Shown: in pieces, positions 25,626 through 34,152 of the stretch
Position numbering within the stretch: position 1 is the stretch's first letter
Layout: every line of letters starts with the position of its first letter
Translations under genes and position numbers: made by a program
Source of the DNA: Aulosira sp. FACHB-615
GTDB taxonomy: Bacteria; Cyanobacteriota; Cyanobacteriia; Cyanobacteriales; Nostocaceae
Direction of reading: 5' to 3'
DNA: 64,000 nucleotides
NCBI RefSeq assembly: GCF_014698045.1
Contig: NZ_JACJSE010000002.1
Location: 434,001 to 498,000 of the forward strand
Notes under the pieces: generated by a model
What the model was told of the DNA's origin: nothing
Databases searched by the model: none
The model's input: the letters and a program-made list of their open reading frames with translations, nothing else

Positions 25626-28600
25626 TTGCAGATTTATCTTATGGCTGACTCCACGCCGCCTTTTAGTATAAATAATATATTAGAGACGCTTAAGCAAACG
25701 ACAGAAGCGATCGCTGGTTTTGTACAAACAGTAGCAGGATGGATTCGGGACAAAAAATGGGTTGAACTGATTTCCCTGATTCTGGCTACTATTATTCTCG
25801 CTTGGGTGTCGAGAGCTGCGATCGCTAAATTTTTAGGCGAACAAAATTCCCAATGGTTTTTTTGGATTTGTCTCGTTGTCGGGATTATGTTTACCGTTGC
25901 GGTTGTTGTGGCTGTTGTCGTTAAACCATCCCTATCTAATGCAGCACAAAACCCTGTAGAACGTCAGGCGATTAAAGGGTTATTATCTTTTACCTCACAG
26001 GATGCAGAGATTTTTAGTAAGTTACAGCGCCATCAAGATATTAAAAATTGTTTAAGGATTCTCAATAATGCTAACTTTCGCGTAGGGATTTTGTGGGGTG
26101 AGTCGGGATGTGGCAAAACCTCGTTTTTACAAGCAGGTTTAATTCCGCAACTAGAAGGCGCACAGGGAATTTATATCCAGTTTACCGATAAAGACCCCTT
26201 AATTACGGTGAAAAAGGCGTTAAATAAAGAATTAAATTTAAATTTATCTAGCGCAGAAATTGAAAAATTAGACTTGATTGCTGTTCTGAATCAAAGTATT
26301 GCCACAGTTCAAAAACCCTTAATTCTCTTTTTTGATCAATTTGAGCAATTTTTTGTTCATTATCAATCAGCAGATGCGCGTCGTCCTTTTATTGATGCCT
26401 TAAATAATTGGTATGGCAATGAGGAAATTGCTGTCAAGATTTTAATGAGTTTTCGCTCAGATTTATTTTATCAACAACATGAACTCCAACAAGTATTGAA
26501 TTATTCCCTGGATTCCAGAAATAGTATTAAGTTAAAAAAATTCTCGGTAGAACAAGCAACCAATGTTTTAGAAGAAATTGCCAAAGCAGAAAATATAGAA
26601 TTTGACCGCCGAGATATAGAAACCTTTGTTGAACAAGAGTTAGTCGATAGAGGCAAAGATAAATCTGATGAACCGATTTCCCCTGTAGATATTCAAATTC
26701 TTTCTTTAGTAATTAGCGATCAAAAAACAACCAAAGTCCGCAAATTTGACAAAGATGCTTTGAATAAAATTGGCAGATTTGCAGGCTTATTATATCAATA
26801 TCTTGAGGGACTGTTAAGCCTGCGCGAACAATCAGCCACATCAGCCCAAAAAGAAACGGTGATGAAGCTGCTTTTGGAATTAATCGACTCCAATGGCTTG
26901 ACGCGGGCGGGGGCATTTACTCTAGCTCAATTGCAAGACAAACTCAAGCCGATAGGGGCAAAAGATATCCAAGATGCAGTGCGTTGGCTAGAGCAAGAGC
27001 GTTTAATTATGCCTTTGCAACAAGAGGAAGAAACTGCTTATCAATTGGCACATGAACGGATGATTCCGGCGGTGCTGAAGCTATCAGGAAAGATTTTGCC
27101 CAAGGCAGATAAAGCCAATGAATTACTCAATAAACAAGTAAAAATTTGGATAGATAGTAACCAAAATCCTCGTTATTTATTAGGCTGGCGGGAGTTGTGG
27201 TTAATTGAACAGCAGAAATCTTATTTAATGTGGGGAGACAGGCAAAAGCAAAAAGAAAAGCTCATCCACAAAAGTAAGCAGCGAATTTACCGGAATTTCG
27301 GGATAGTTGGGTTTATTGCCGTTTTAGTAATTGGCATTTGGGGCTGGTTAAACTATACAATTCCGGGGCAACTAACTCAAATTCGCTGGCAGTTGACTAA
27401 TGCCAGTGAGCAAATTAACAATCCTCAGCATCAAGTAAAAGCTGTTTCCGCCTTTGCCAAGGATCAAAATTTCCCTCAAGCGTTGAAACTTGCCAATAAA
27501 ATTACCGAATCTTCTAACAAAGCCTCTGCCTTAAGTGCCATTGCCGAAACCATTGGCAAACTCAACAACCCACAAAAAGCAGCCGAATTGCTGCAAACTG
27601 CCCTCGACTCTGCCAATAAAATTACCGATTTCAGTTACAAAGCCTCTGCCTTAAGTGCCATTGCCGAAACCATTGGCAAACTCAACAACCCACAAAAAGC
27701 AGCCGAATTGCTGCAAACTGCCCTCAACTCTGCCAACAACATTACCGATTTCAGTTACAAAGCCTCTGCCTTAAGTGCCATTGCCGAAACCATTGGCAAA
27801 CTCAACAACCCACAAAAAGCAGCTGAGTTGCTGCAAACTGCCCTCAACTCTGCCAATAAAATTACCGAATCCAGTTACAAAGTCTATGCCTTAAGTGCCA
27901 TTGCCGAAGCATATAGCAAACTCAACAACCCACAAAAAGCAGCCGAATTGCTGCAAACTGCCCTCAACTCTGCCAATAAAATTACCGAATCCAGTTACAA
28001 AGTCTATGCCTTAAGTGCCATTGCCGAAGCATATAGCAAACTCAACAACCCACAAAAAGCAGCCGAATTGCTGCAAACTGCCCTCAACTCTGCCAATAAA
28101 ATTACCGAATCCAGTTACAAAGTCTATGCCTTAAGTGCCATTGCCGAAGCATATAGCAAACTCAACAACCCACAAAAAGCAGCCGAATTGCTGCAAACTG
28201 CCCTCGACTCTGCCAATAAAATTACCGAATCCTACTCCCAAGCCTATGCCTTAAGTGCCATTGTCGCAGCCATTGGCAAACTCAACAACCCACAAAAAGC
28301 AGCCGAATTGCTGCAAACTGCCCTCAACTCTGCCAATAAAATTACCGAATCCTACTCCCAAGCCGATGTCTTAAGTGCCATTGTCGCAGCCATTGGCAAA
28401 CTCAACAACCCACAAAAAGCAGCCGAATTGCTGCAAACTGCCCTCAACTCTGCCAATAAAATTACCGATTTCAGTGACAAAGCCTCTGTCTTAAGCGCCA
28501 TTGCCGCAGCCTACAGTAAACTCAACAACCAACAAAAAGCAGCTGAGTTGCTGCAAACTGCCCTCAAATCTGCCAACAACATTACCGATTTCAGTGACAA

Positions 28601-28901
28601 AGCCTCTGTCTTAAGCGCCATTGCCGCAGCCTACAGTAAACTCAACAACCAACAAAAAGCAGCTGAGTTGCTGCAATCTGCCCTCGACTCTGCCAATAAC
28701 ATTACCGATTCCAGTTCCAAAGCCTCTGCCTTAAGTGCCATTGCGGCAGCACAAGCAAACCTGAAAAACTGGGGACAAGCTCTCAAAGTCGTGGAAGGAT
28801 GTAAACAATACAAAGATTGTGAGGTAGATTCCCTGGCGGGGGTTTTAACAATTTATGCCGAGCAGCAGCATCCCCAATTGAAGGAAAAAACTGAGGAGTG
28901 A
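25626..28901 (+). CDS. nSTAND1-type NTPase with near-identical 40-residue tandem repeats
   Basis: A 1091-residue membrane-associated STAND-type NTPase. Two hydrophobic segments (about 47-67 and 77-99), then an NTPase domain with P-loop GILWGESGCGKTSFLQ near 155-168 and Walker B LILFFDQFEQFF near 231-242, as in nSTAND1 proteins. A third hydrophobic segment is near 557-576 (FGIVGFIAVLVIGIWGWL). Residues 622-1020 are ten 40-residue helical repeats (ITESSYK, ALSAIAEAYSKL, NPQKAAELLQTAL) resembling TPR-like pairs, plus a diverged eleventh. The repeats are almost identical in DNA. Probable role: sensor/scaffold ATPase in signalling or defence. Confidence 0.85.
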   Translation: MQIYLMADSTPPFSINNILETLKQTTEAIAGFVQTVAGWIRDKKWVELISLILATIILAWVSRAAIAKFLGEQNSQWFFWICLVVGIMFTVAVVVAVVVKPSLSNAAQNPVERQAIKGLLSFTSQDAEIFSKLQRHQDIKNCLRILNNANFRVGILWGESGCGKTSFLQAGLIPQLEGAQGIYIQFTDKDPLITVKKALNKELNLNLSSAEIEKLDLIAVLNQSIATVQKPLILFFDQFEQFFVHYQSADARRPFIDALNNWYGNEEIAVKILMSFRSDLFYQQHELQQVLNYSLDSRNSIKLKKFSVEQATNVLEEIAKAENIEFDRRDIETFVEQELVDRGKDKSDEPISPVDIQILSLVISDQKTTKVRKFDKDALNKIGRFAGLLYQYLEGLLSLREQSATSAQKETVMKLLLELIDSNGLTRAGAFTLAQLQDKLKPIGAKDIQDAVRWLEQERLIMPLQQEEETAYQLAHERMIPAVLKLSGKILPKADKANELLNKQVKIWIDSNQNPRYLLGWRELWLIEQQKSYLMWGDRQKQKEKLIHKSKQRIYRNFGIVGFIAVLVIGIWGWLNYTIPGQLTQIRWQLTNASEQINNPQHQVKAVSAFAKDQNFPQALKLANKITESSNKASALSAIAETIGKLNNPQKAAELLQTALDSANKITDFSYKASALSAIAETIGKLNNPQKAAELLQTALNSANNITDFSYKASALSAIAETIGKLNNPQKAAELLQTALNSANKITESSYKVYALSAIAEAYSKLNNPQKAAELLQTALNSANKITESSYKVYALSAIAEAYSKLNNPQKAAELLQTALNSANKITESSYKVYALSAIAEAYSKLNNPQKAAELLQTALDSANKITESYSQAYALSAIVAAIGKLNNPQKAAELLQTALNSANKITESYSQADVLSAIVAAIGKLNNPQKAAELLQTALNSANKITDFSDKASVLSAIAAAYSKLNNQQKAAELLQTALKSANNITDFSDKASVLSAIAAAYSKLNNQQKAAELLQSALDSANNITDSSSKASALSAIAAAQANLKNWGQALKVVEGCKQYKDCEVDSLAGVLTIYAEQQHPQLKEKTEE
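27489..28688 (+). repeat. Ten tandem 120-bp units within the STAND gene
   Basis: Period is exactly 120 bp (40 codons). Units 4, 5 and 6 are essentially identical over the whole 120 bp; others differ mainly in two short windows (residues 6-13 and 20-23 of the unit). The 3' part of each unit (AACAACCCACAAAAAGCAGC) is nearly constant. A diverged unit follows to about 28809. Confidence 0.95.
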
Positions 28902-29010
28902 GGAAAAAGTTTGATATATCAGCAAAACACCAATACGGTTCAGTTAAGGTTTTGATCCCCCCTTGGCACTGTTTTCAAACTATGTGATCCCCCCAACCCC
29001 TCTTGCCAAG

Positions 29011-29196
29011 GCTACGGTGTACACACAAGTACTATCTGCAAGGGTTTCAAACGTTATAAACCCCATAAATTGTCATTACGAGTGCAGCGATAGCGGAACG
29101 AAGTAATCCCATCATCCTGTAGTTTTTGCGATTGCTTCGTCGTTCCTCCTCGCAATGACAGGTGTTCAAAGCGATCGCATAACCTAAAGCTAGAAT
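29011..29196. mobile_element. Truncated copy of the GTGTACAC MITE-like element
   Basis: Begins with the 20-bp end GCTACGGTGTACACACAAGT and continues with the same interior order as 14390-14596 (CAAGGGTTTCA, TGTCATTACGAG, CTCGCAATGACAGG, GCGATCGC, AAGCTAGAAT). It lacks about 25 bp in the middle and the right terminal repeat. Confidence 0.8.
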
Positions 29197-29253
29197 CAAA
29201 GTCCCCCTTTTTAAGGGGGATTTAGGGGGATCTTTAAGACGATTTAGCAAAAC

Positions 29254-29286
29254 ACAACCCCGACTCTAGAGAAAAATCGGGGTTGT
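29254..29286 (-). repeat. Hairpin ACAACCCCGA / TCGGGGTTGT
   Basis: Perfect 10-bp stem, 13-base loop, 9 bp after the stop of the minus-strand gene at 29296-29526. It could act as its terminator, though the T tract is weak. The CCCCGA stem resembles the 33-bp palindromes at 12160 and 52176. Confidence 0.6.
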
Positions 29287-29295
29287 GGTTTCAAG

Positions 29296-29526
29296 TTATG
29301 CGGTTAAAATTTGGCGGATTAAAATACTCATCACTTCATCAGGGTTATCTGTGGATAGTAAAGGACTCCAATCACCGACATTGGCATAACCCACTGCTTG
29401 CAAGTAATGTATTGTGCTGGTGACAGCTTTGGGAGAACCAATCAATAAATGTTTAATGCGTTCTCTTTTCGGAAATGACTGGGGAACAGACTGCGGATGT
29501 TCGGGATTTTCTCTTTCTTGTGCCAT
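29296..29526 (-). CDS. Small conserved hypothetical protein
   Basis: About 76 residues from ATG 29526 (an in-frame ATG 6 bp upstream is possible; the frame remains open to 29640). Sequence features: a polar N-terminus rich in Glu/Pro/Gln, then KHLLIGSPKAVTSTIHYLQA, VGDWSPLLSTDNPDEVMSIL. The GSPKAV...GY...WSPLL...P.EVMSIL pattern looks conserved rather than random. No signal peptide or membrane segment. Function unknown. Confidence 0.6.
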   Translation of the reverse strand: MAQERENPEHPQSVPQSFPKRERIKHLLIGSPKAVTSTIHYLQAVGYANVGDWSPLLSTDNPDEVMSILIRQILTA

Positions 29527-29705
29527 GATCATAATCGACTCTGAATAATGGGTTAAAGAAAGGCGATCGCAGACTCTGGCGTGAGGGGCGATCGCCTTTC
29601 TCATGTCTTTAATGATAGAGTATAATTTTATACTAGTCAACTACCCGGTTAAAAATATTTATAATATCAAGTTTGCTTAATTAGTGATAATTGCGACAAT
29701 CATCG

Positions 29706-29774
29706 CACCCCACCCCCAACCCCTCCCCGTGAACGGGGAGGGGAGACAAAGCCTAGCTTTGGCGGGGTGGGGTT
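29706..29774. repeat. GC-rich hairpin repeat
   Basis: Core CCCCTCCCCG-TGAA-CGGGGAGGGG is a perfect 10-bp stem (29720-29743), flanked by CACCCCACC and GGCGGGGTGGGG arms that pair further out. A compact folded element common between cyanobacterial genes. Confidence 0.75.
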
Positions 29775-29915
29775 TATGGTTTTTAGTAAGTAATTAAGCG
29801 GACACAATATAACAAAAATATACTCAATTTTCAGGAGATCGGGAATTTGATGACTGGTTAAATCTGTATTAATTAATACTTGTAGTATTAGTCATATAGT
29901 GATAAACATAAAATC

Positions 29916-29946
29916 TGTAGAGACGTTGCATTGCAACATCTCTACA
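29916..29946. repeat. GTAGAGAC palindrome, copy 1
   Basis: TGTAGAGACGTTGCA facing TTGCAACATCTCTACA, one mismatch. Same family as 40286-40315 and 40401-40428, whose central bases differ but remain palindromic. Confidence 0.8.
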
Positions 29947-29964
29947 AAAAAATCCGTTTCATTT

Positions 29965-30001
29965 AAAAAAAAAGAATCCTGAATTAAAAATCCAGAATTC
30001 T
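29965..30001 (-). terminator. Rho-independent terminator of tal
   Basis: On the minus strand: AGAATTCTGGAT, 5-base loop, ATTCAGGATTCT (two G-T pairs), then nine T. It lies about 48 bp after the tal stop. Confidence 0.85.
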
Positions 30002-30048
30002 TGTTGTTAAATTATTCCTTCTAATCCAACAAAAAAGGAAGAAGATGG

Positions 30049-31041
30049 CTAGACGGCTACTTCTAAACTAGATAGTCTGTCTGCCAATAGTTTTTCCAGG
30101 TCTTCTAAGGCTTTGGTAAATCCTTTGATACCTTCGTCTAGTTTGTCGTAAGCCATTTGGTCTTCGGCGTGCATTTTGTCGAAGGTGGCTTTGTCAATGG
30201 AGATTTTGGCAATGTCCAAAGAAGCGGCTTTAGAAGGATCAAGTTTGCGGGGTAGTTCGCCGATGGTGGCTTGCAATTCACCCAACAAAGAGGGAGAAAT
30301 GGTGAGTAAATCACAACCTGCTAATTCAGTGATTTCACCAACGTTGCGGAAGCTTGCGCCCATAACTTCGGTTTTGTGGCCGAACTTTTTATAGTAGTTA
30401 TAGATGGTGGTAACAGATACTACGCCTGGATCTTCAGCAGATGGGTAGCTGTCGCGTCCAGTTGATTTTTTATACCAGTCCAGAATCCGACCGACGAAGG
30501 GGGAAATGAGGGTAACACCTGCTTCAGCACAAGCGATCGCTTGATGTAAACCGAACAACAGAGTTAAGTTACAGTGAATGCCTTCTTTTTCCAGAATTTC
30601 GGCGGCGCGAATACCTTCCCAGGTACTAGCAATTTTAATCAAAATTCTTTCGGGGCCAATGCCAGCAGCTTTATACTGAGCAATGATTTCTCGACCTTTG
30701 GCAACTGTCGCTTCGGTATCGTAAGATAAACGGGCATCAACTTCTGTAGAAACCCGACCAGGAATAATTTGCAGAATCTTCAAACCAAAGGATACAGCCA
30801 AGCGGTCAAAAGCTAAAGAAACAATTTGGGCTTTGCTTGCACCTGCACCAGCATCTTTTTTGGCTTGCAATAAAGTCTGATCAACAATATCCTGATACTC
30901 TGGCATTTGTGCCGCAGCCGTAATCAAGGAAGGGTTGGTGGTCGCGTCTCTCGGTGTAAATTTTTCAATGGCTTTAATATCGCCAGTATCAGCAACTACT
31001 ACTGTAACTTCGCGCAACTGTTCTAGTAAATTTTTAGACAT
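30049..31041 (-). CDS. tal: Transaldolase
   Basis: About 330 residues, TalB type. FTPRDATTNPSLI near the N-terminus, the Schiff-base lysine in RILIKIASTWEGI, CNLTLLFGLHQA and SPFVGRILDWYKK are family hallmarks. It transfers dihydroxyacetone units between sugar phosphates in the non-oxidative pentose phosphate pathway. The ATG at 31041, preceded by GGAG, is preferred over an upstream TTG. It is the last gene of a minus-strand series xfp-gap-pyk-tal and has its own terminator. Confidence 0.96.
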   Translation of the reverse strand: MSKNLLEQLREVTVVVADTGDIKAIEKFTPRDATTNPSLITAAAQMPEYQDIVDQTLLQAKKDAGAGASKAQIVSLAFDRLAVSFGLKILQIIPGRVSTEVDARLSYDTEATVAKGREIIAQYKAAGIGPERILIKIASTWEGIRAAEILEKEGIHCNLTLLFGLHQAIACAEAGVTLISPFVGRILDWYKKSTGRDSYPSAEDPGVVSVTTIYNYYKKFGHKTEVMGASFRNVGEITELAGCDLLTISPSLLGELQATIGELPRKLDPSKAASLDIAKISIDKATFDKMHAEDQMAYDKLDEGIKGFTKALEDLEKLLADRLSSLEVAV

Positions 31042-31190
31042 AATCAACTCCGCGATGGTGATTTGTGTAGGATTTACCTAATTCCCCTATGTGTTTACAC
31101 TTTCTACGGTCGCTAAAATTCTGATTTCGGCAATCTTTCTTAATGCTTGCTTTGTTCACTGAGCGAAGCCTCAGCCTTATTCTAGCTACG

Positions 31191-32621
31191 TCAAGCGAGA
31201 ATCGGCTGTCCAATAGAATGCACTTTGATTAAACTAGTTGTGCCTGATTTACCAATTGGAACGCCGGAAGTAATTACCACTTTATCGCCTTCATTGACTA
31301 AACCCGTGTCTGCAACTGTGTTGACGACGTTGATAAACATTTCCTCCGCATTGTGAACTGGGGGAATGAATATAGGTTCAATTCCCCAAGAAAGTGCTAG
31401 TTGGCGATAGGAATTTTCATCAGGGGTGAGGGCAATAATCGGCGCGGAAGGACGGTATTTGGACACTAATTTAGCTGTACTACCAGAGGTGGTATTACAA
31501 AGAATTGCCTTTGCGCCTGTTTCATAAGCGATGCGACATACTGCTTCAGCCACCGATTCGGTAACACTGAGACTACCTGCTTCGTGACACCAGGAATGTT
31601 TACCACCTTCTTGCAAAGCTTGTTCTGTCCGTACAGCGATGTTGTGCATAATTTGCACCGCCGCTACAGGATATTGACCAACGGCTGTTTCTCCAGAAAG
31701 CATGACGGCATCAGTACCATCCAAAATGGAGTTAGCCACGTCGGTGGCTTCGGCGCGGGTGGGGTCTGGTGAACTAATCATTGACTCCAACATTTGGGTA
31801 GCAGTAATCACGGGTTTACCAGCCTGATTACAACGGCGAATAATATCCTTTTGAATCAGGGGAACTTCGTGAATTGGCACTTCTACTCCCAAATCGCCAC
31901 GGGCAATCATAATGCCGTCAGCAACTTGTAAGATGGAGTCAAAACGCTCAACTGCTTCTGGTCTTTCGATTTTGGCAATTAAACGAATTGCAGCCCCAGC
32001 AGCTTCAATCATCCGTTGGGCAGGTTCTAAATCTTGGGGCGATCGCACAAAGGAAACCGCCGCAAAATCTACACCTATCTGGATGCCAAAGCGTAAATCC
32101 ATCAAGTCTTTTTCGGTGATTGAACTTACGGGTAATGGTGTTTCTGGCAGATTAACGCCCTTGTGGGTGGAAATTAACCCGCCAATTTTCACCAACGCCC
32201 GAATTTTATCGGCATCGCGATCGGTGACAATTAACTTTACACGTCCATCATTAATTAAAATCGGTTCCCCTGGTCTAACCATTGCGAACAAAGTCGGCAA
32301 GGGTAAAGGCAGTTCGTCGATACTATTGCCTTTGTCCTGCAAAACAAATGTGACTTCTTCCCCAGCTTCGACATTTAGTCCTTCGGGTGGTAAAACTCCT
32401 AGACGAATTTTCGGGCCACAAAGGTCTTGCATAATTGCCACTGGCTTTTGGCGATCGGCACTAATTTGCCGTAAATATTTAGCCGTTTGTCCGTGAAATT
32501 CATGAGCGCCGTGTGAAAAGTTTAACCTCGCTATATTCATCCCAGCTTCTACAAGGGCTTGTAGTTTTTCCGGTGCAGAACTAGCAGGGCCAACAGTGCA
32601 AATAATTTTGGTTCGACGCAT
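31191..32621 (-). CDS. pyk: Pyruvate kinase
   Basis: 476 residues, the standard length. MRRTKIICTVGPASS, NIARLNFSHG, the active-site Lys region LIAKIERPEAVERFD, MIARGDLGVEVP, ITATQMLESM and DAVMLSGETAVGQYP are all present; the C-terminal allosteric domain follows (about 345-476). It converts phosphoenolpyruvate and ADP to pyruvate and ATP. Located 149 bp upstream of tal and downstream of gap on the same strand, so glycolytic steps are grouped. Confidence 0.97.
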   Translation of the reverse strand: MRRTKIICTVGPASSAPEKLQALVEAGMNIARLNFSHGAHEFHGQTAKYLRQISADRQKPVAIMQDLCGPKIRLGVLPPEGLNVEAGEEVTFVLQDKGNSIDELPLPLPTLFAMVRPGEPILINDGRVKLIVTDRDADKIRALVKIGGLISTHKGVNLPETPLPVSSITEKDLMDLRFGIQIGVDFAAVSFVRSPQDLEPAQRMIEAAGAAIRLIAKIERPEAVERFDSILQVADGIMIARGDLGVEVPIHEVPLIQKDIIRRCNQAGKPVITATQMLESMISSPDPTRAEATDVANSILDGTDAVMLSGETAVGQYPVAAVQIMHNIAVRTEQALQEGGKHSWCHEAGSLSVTESVAEAVCRIAYETGAKAILCNTTSGSTAKLVSKYRPSAPIIALTPDENSYRQLALSWGIEPIFIPPVHNAEEMFINVVNTVADTGLVNEGDKVVITSGVPIGKSGTTSLIKVHSIGQPILA

Positions 32622-32908
32622 AGGGATTAGGGTTCGGGTCTATATTGCGATATAGCGCAGGAGGCAGGAGGCACTCCGGCTTTGCCGGAGAAGTCAAAAG
32701 TAAAAAACCAAAAGTCAAAAGTATTAGTACTTTTGAAATTTCCTAGTCTTTCTGACTACCGCTATCAATGCTTTCCAGAATTGCCTGCATCTATATCACT
32801 TGTGCTTCATATCACTCCTTATGTATGTAAAAACACTTTTTTATGAAGTCTGAAGTGTGAAAGCTAAAGTATAAATTTCATACTTCATACTTCACACTTC
32901 AGACTTTA
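32622..32908 (-). promoter_or_regulatory. Spacer between gap and pyk with hairpins
   Basis: Contains a CTCCGGC-TTT-GCCGGAG hairpin (32674-32690), AAAAGTCAAAAGT repeats, and a long inverted repeat (32847-32905). Probably terminates or attenuates gap transcripts and holds the pyk promoter. Confidence 0.45.
32847..32905 (-). repeat. Long inverted repeat directly after gap
   Basis: AGTCTGAAGTGTGAA and TTCACACTTCAGACT are perfect 15-bp arms, with an inner AAGTAT/ATACTT pair, starting 3 bp after the gap stop. It could cap or terminate gap mRNA. The ATACTTCATACTTCA heptamers recur at 44125-44155. Confidence 0.7.
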
Positions 32909-33946
32909 TTAAGCTGCTACAGTCAACAGTTGTTCTTTTTGTGCCATCGATAACAACAGGTCTACCACCCGGTTCGAGTAGCCCCATTCGTTGTCATACC
33001 AAGAAACAACTTTGAAGAAGTTGGAGTTTAACTCAATTCCGGCACCTGCGTCGAAAATACTGGAATGAGTATCACCCTGAAAATCTGTAGATACGACTTC
33101 TTCGTCGGTGTAGCCTAAAATTCCGGCTAATTCACCTGTTGCAGCTTCCTTCATAGCTGCACAGATTTCTTTGTAACTAGTAGCTTTTGCAGTTTTAAAG
33201 GTGAGGTCAACCACTGAAACGTCAGGGGTAGGAACGCGAAAAGCCATTCCGGTTAACTTACCCTTTAATTCTGGCAATACCAAAGCCACTGCTTTTGCTG
33301 CACCCGTGGATGAAGGAATAATATTTTGGGCTGCGCCTCGACCACCCCGCCAGTCTTTTTTACTGGGGCCGTCTACGGTGGGTTGAGTGGCAGTCATGGC
33401 ATGTACTGTAGTCATCAAGCCTTCGGTTAAACCAAATTGATCATTGATGACTTTAGCAATGGGAGCGAGACAATTTGTAGTGCAGCTGGCATTGGAAACA
33501 ACTAAATCTTTGCTGGGGTCGAATAAGTGATGATTTACACCCATCAGCAAAGTTTTAACTCTGTCTGGCTCTTTTGTAGGGGCAGAGATAACAACGCGCT
33601 TTGCACCTGCTGTTAGGTGTTTGCTTGCGCCTTCATAATCAGTGAAGAGTCCAGTAGATTCCACTACATAATCTGCGCCTAATTTACCCCAAGGCAATTC
33701 CGCAGGATTCCTCACGGAAACACAAGGAACAAAATGTCCATCAATGACAATGCCATCTTCCTTGGCTTCCACTTTGCCTTTAAACTTACCGTGAGTGGAA
33801 TCATATTTCAACAGGTAAGCGAGGTTATCTGGTGGTACTAAGTCGTTAATCCCCACAAACTCAATGTTAGGGTTATAAATGCCAGCCCGCAGCACTAGCC
33901 GGCCAATACGACCAAATCCATTAATACCAACTTTTAACTTCGTCAA
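32909..33946 (-). CDS. gap1: Glyceraldehyde-3-phosphate dehydrogenase, type I
   Basis: 345 residues. NAD-binding start KVGINGFGRIGRLVLRA, Asp in VGINDLV (the residue that favours NAD over NADP), catalytic Cys in SNASCTTNCLAP, PSSTGAAKAV, and WYDNEWGYSNRVVDL. This is the glycolytic Gap1 type rather than the Calvin-cycle Gap2, judged by the Asp and the context of pyk, tal and xfp; the isoform call is inference. A clear GGAGG site precedes the ATG. It oxidises glyceraldehyde 3-phosphate to 1,3-bisphosphoglycerate. Confidence 0.93.
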   Translation of the reverse strand: MTKLKVGINGFGRIGRLVLRAGIYNPNIEFVGINDLVPPDNLAYLLKYDSTHGKFKGKVEAKEDGIVIDGHFVPCVSVRNPAELPWGKLGADYVVESTGLFTDYEGASKHLTAGAKRVVISAPTKEPDRVKTLLMGVNHHLFDPSKDLVVSNASCTTNCLAPIAKVINDQFGLTEGLMTTVHAMTATQPTVDGPSKKDWRGGRGAAQNIIPSSTGAAKAVALVLPELKGKLTGMAFRVPTPDVSVVDLTFKTAKATSYKEICAAMKEAATGELAGILGYTDEEVVSTDFQGDTHSSIFDAGAGIELNSNFFKVVSWYDNEWGYSNRVVDLLLSMAQKEQLLTVAA

Positions 33947-34104
33947 AATTCAACCTCCTAGTTGAGAACAACCCAGGTCTGTTCTCCGTTTCAGCGCGGC
34001 ATTTAGCTGGGTTAATTTTGGTCTGACTGAGCTGATCGTGACAGTCTTAGACACCTAAACGCATTTTGTTAGAGATGTTTTAAGGTTTTGGGATTTTATC
34101 AGTT

Positions 34105-34152
34105 ATCAGTAAACAGTGAACTGACTGATAACTGATAACTGTTCACTGTTTT
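34105..34152. repeat. TGATAAC-type short tandem repeat
   Basis: CAGTTATCAGTAAACAGTGAACTG followed by ACTGATAACTGATAACTGTTCACTG; same heptamer family as the block between atpD and atpC. Lies just downstream of the xfp stop. Confidence 0.8.

Larger units (their letters stand above)
28902..29295. other. Gene-free region of stacked repeats
   Basis: Contains a truncated copy of the GTGTACAC element (29011-29196), a CCCCCTTTTTAAGGGGGATTT repeat (about 29203-29231) and a 10-bp perfect stem hairpin (29254-29286). No ORF of interest. Confidence 0.6.
29527..30048. other. Intergenic region with hairpin repeats between the small gene and tal
   Basis: Contains HIP1 sites near 29562 and 29589, a GC-rich hairpin repeat (29706-29774), a GTAGAGAC palindrome (29916-29946) and the tal terminator (29965-30001). 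No additional gene is seen. Confidence 0.55.

Noticed and set aside
27489..28688. 120-bp repeats as a pure assembly artefact
   Set aside because: Units differ at defined positions and keep the reading frame, so at least most are real; the exact number of identical units 4-6 remains uncertain.
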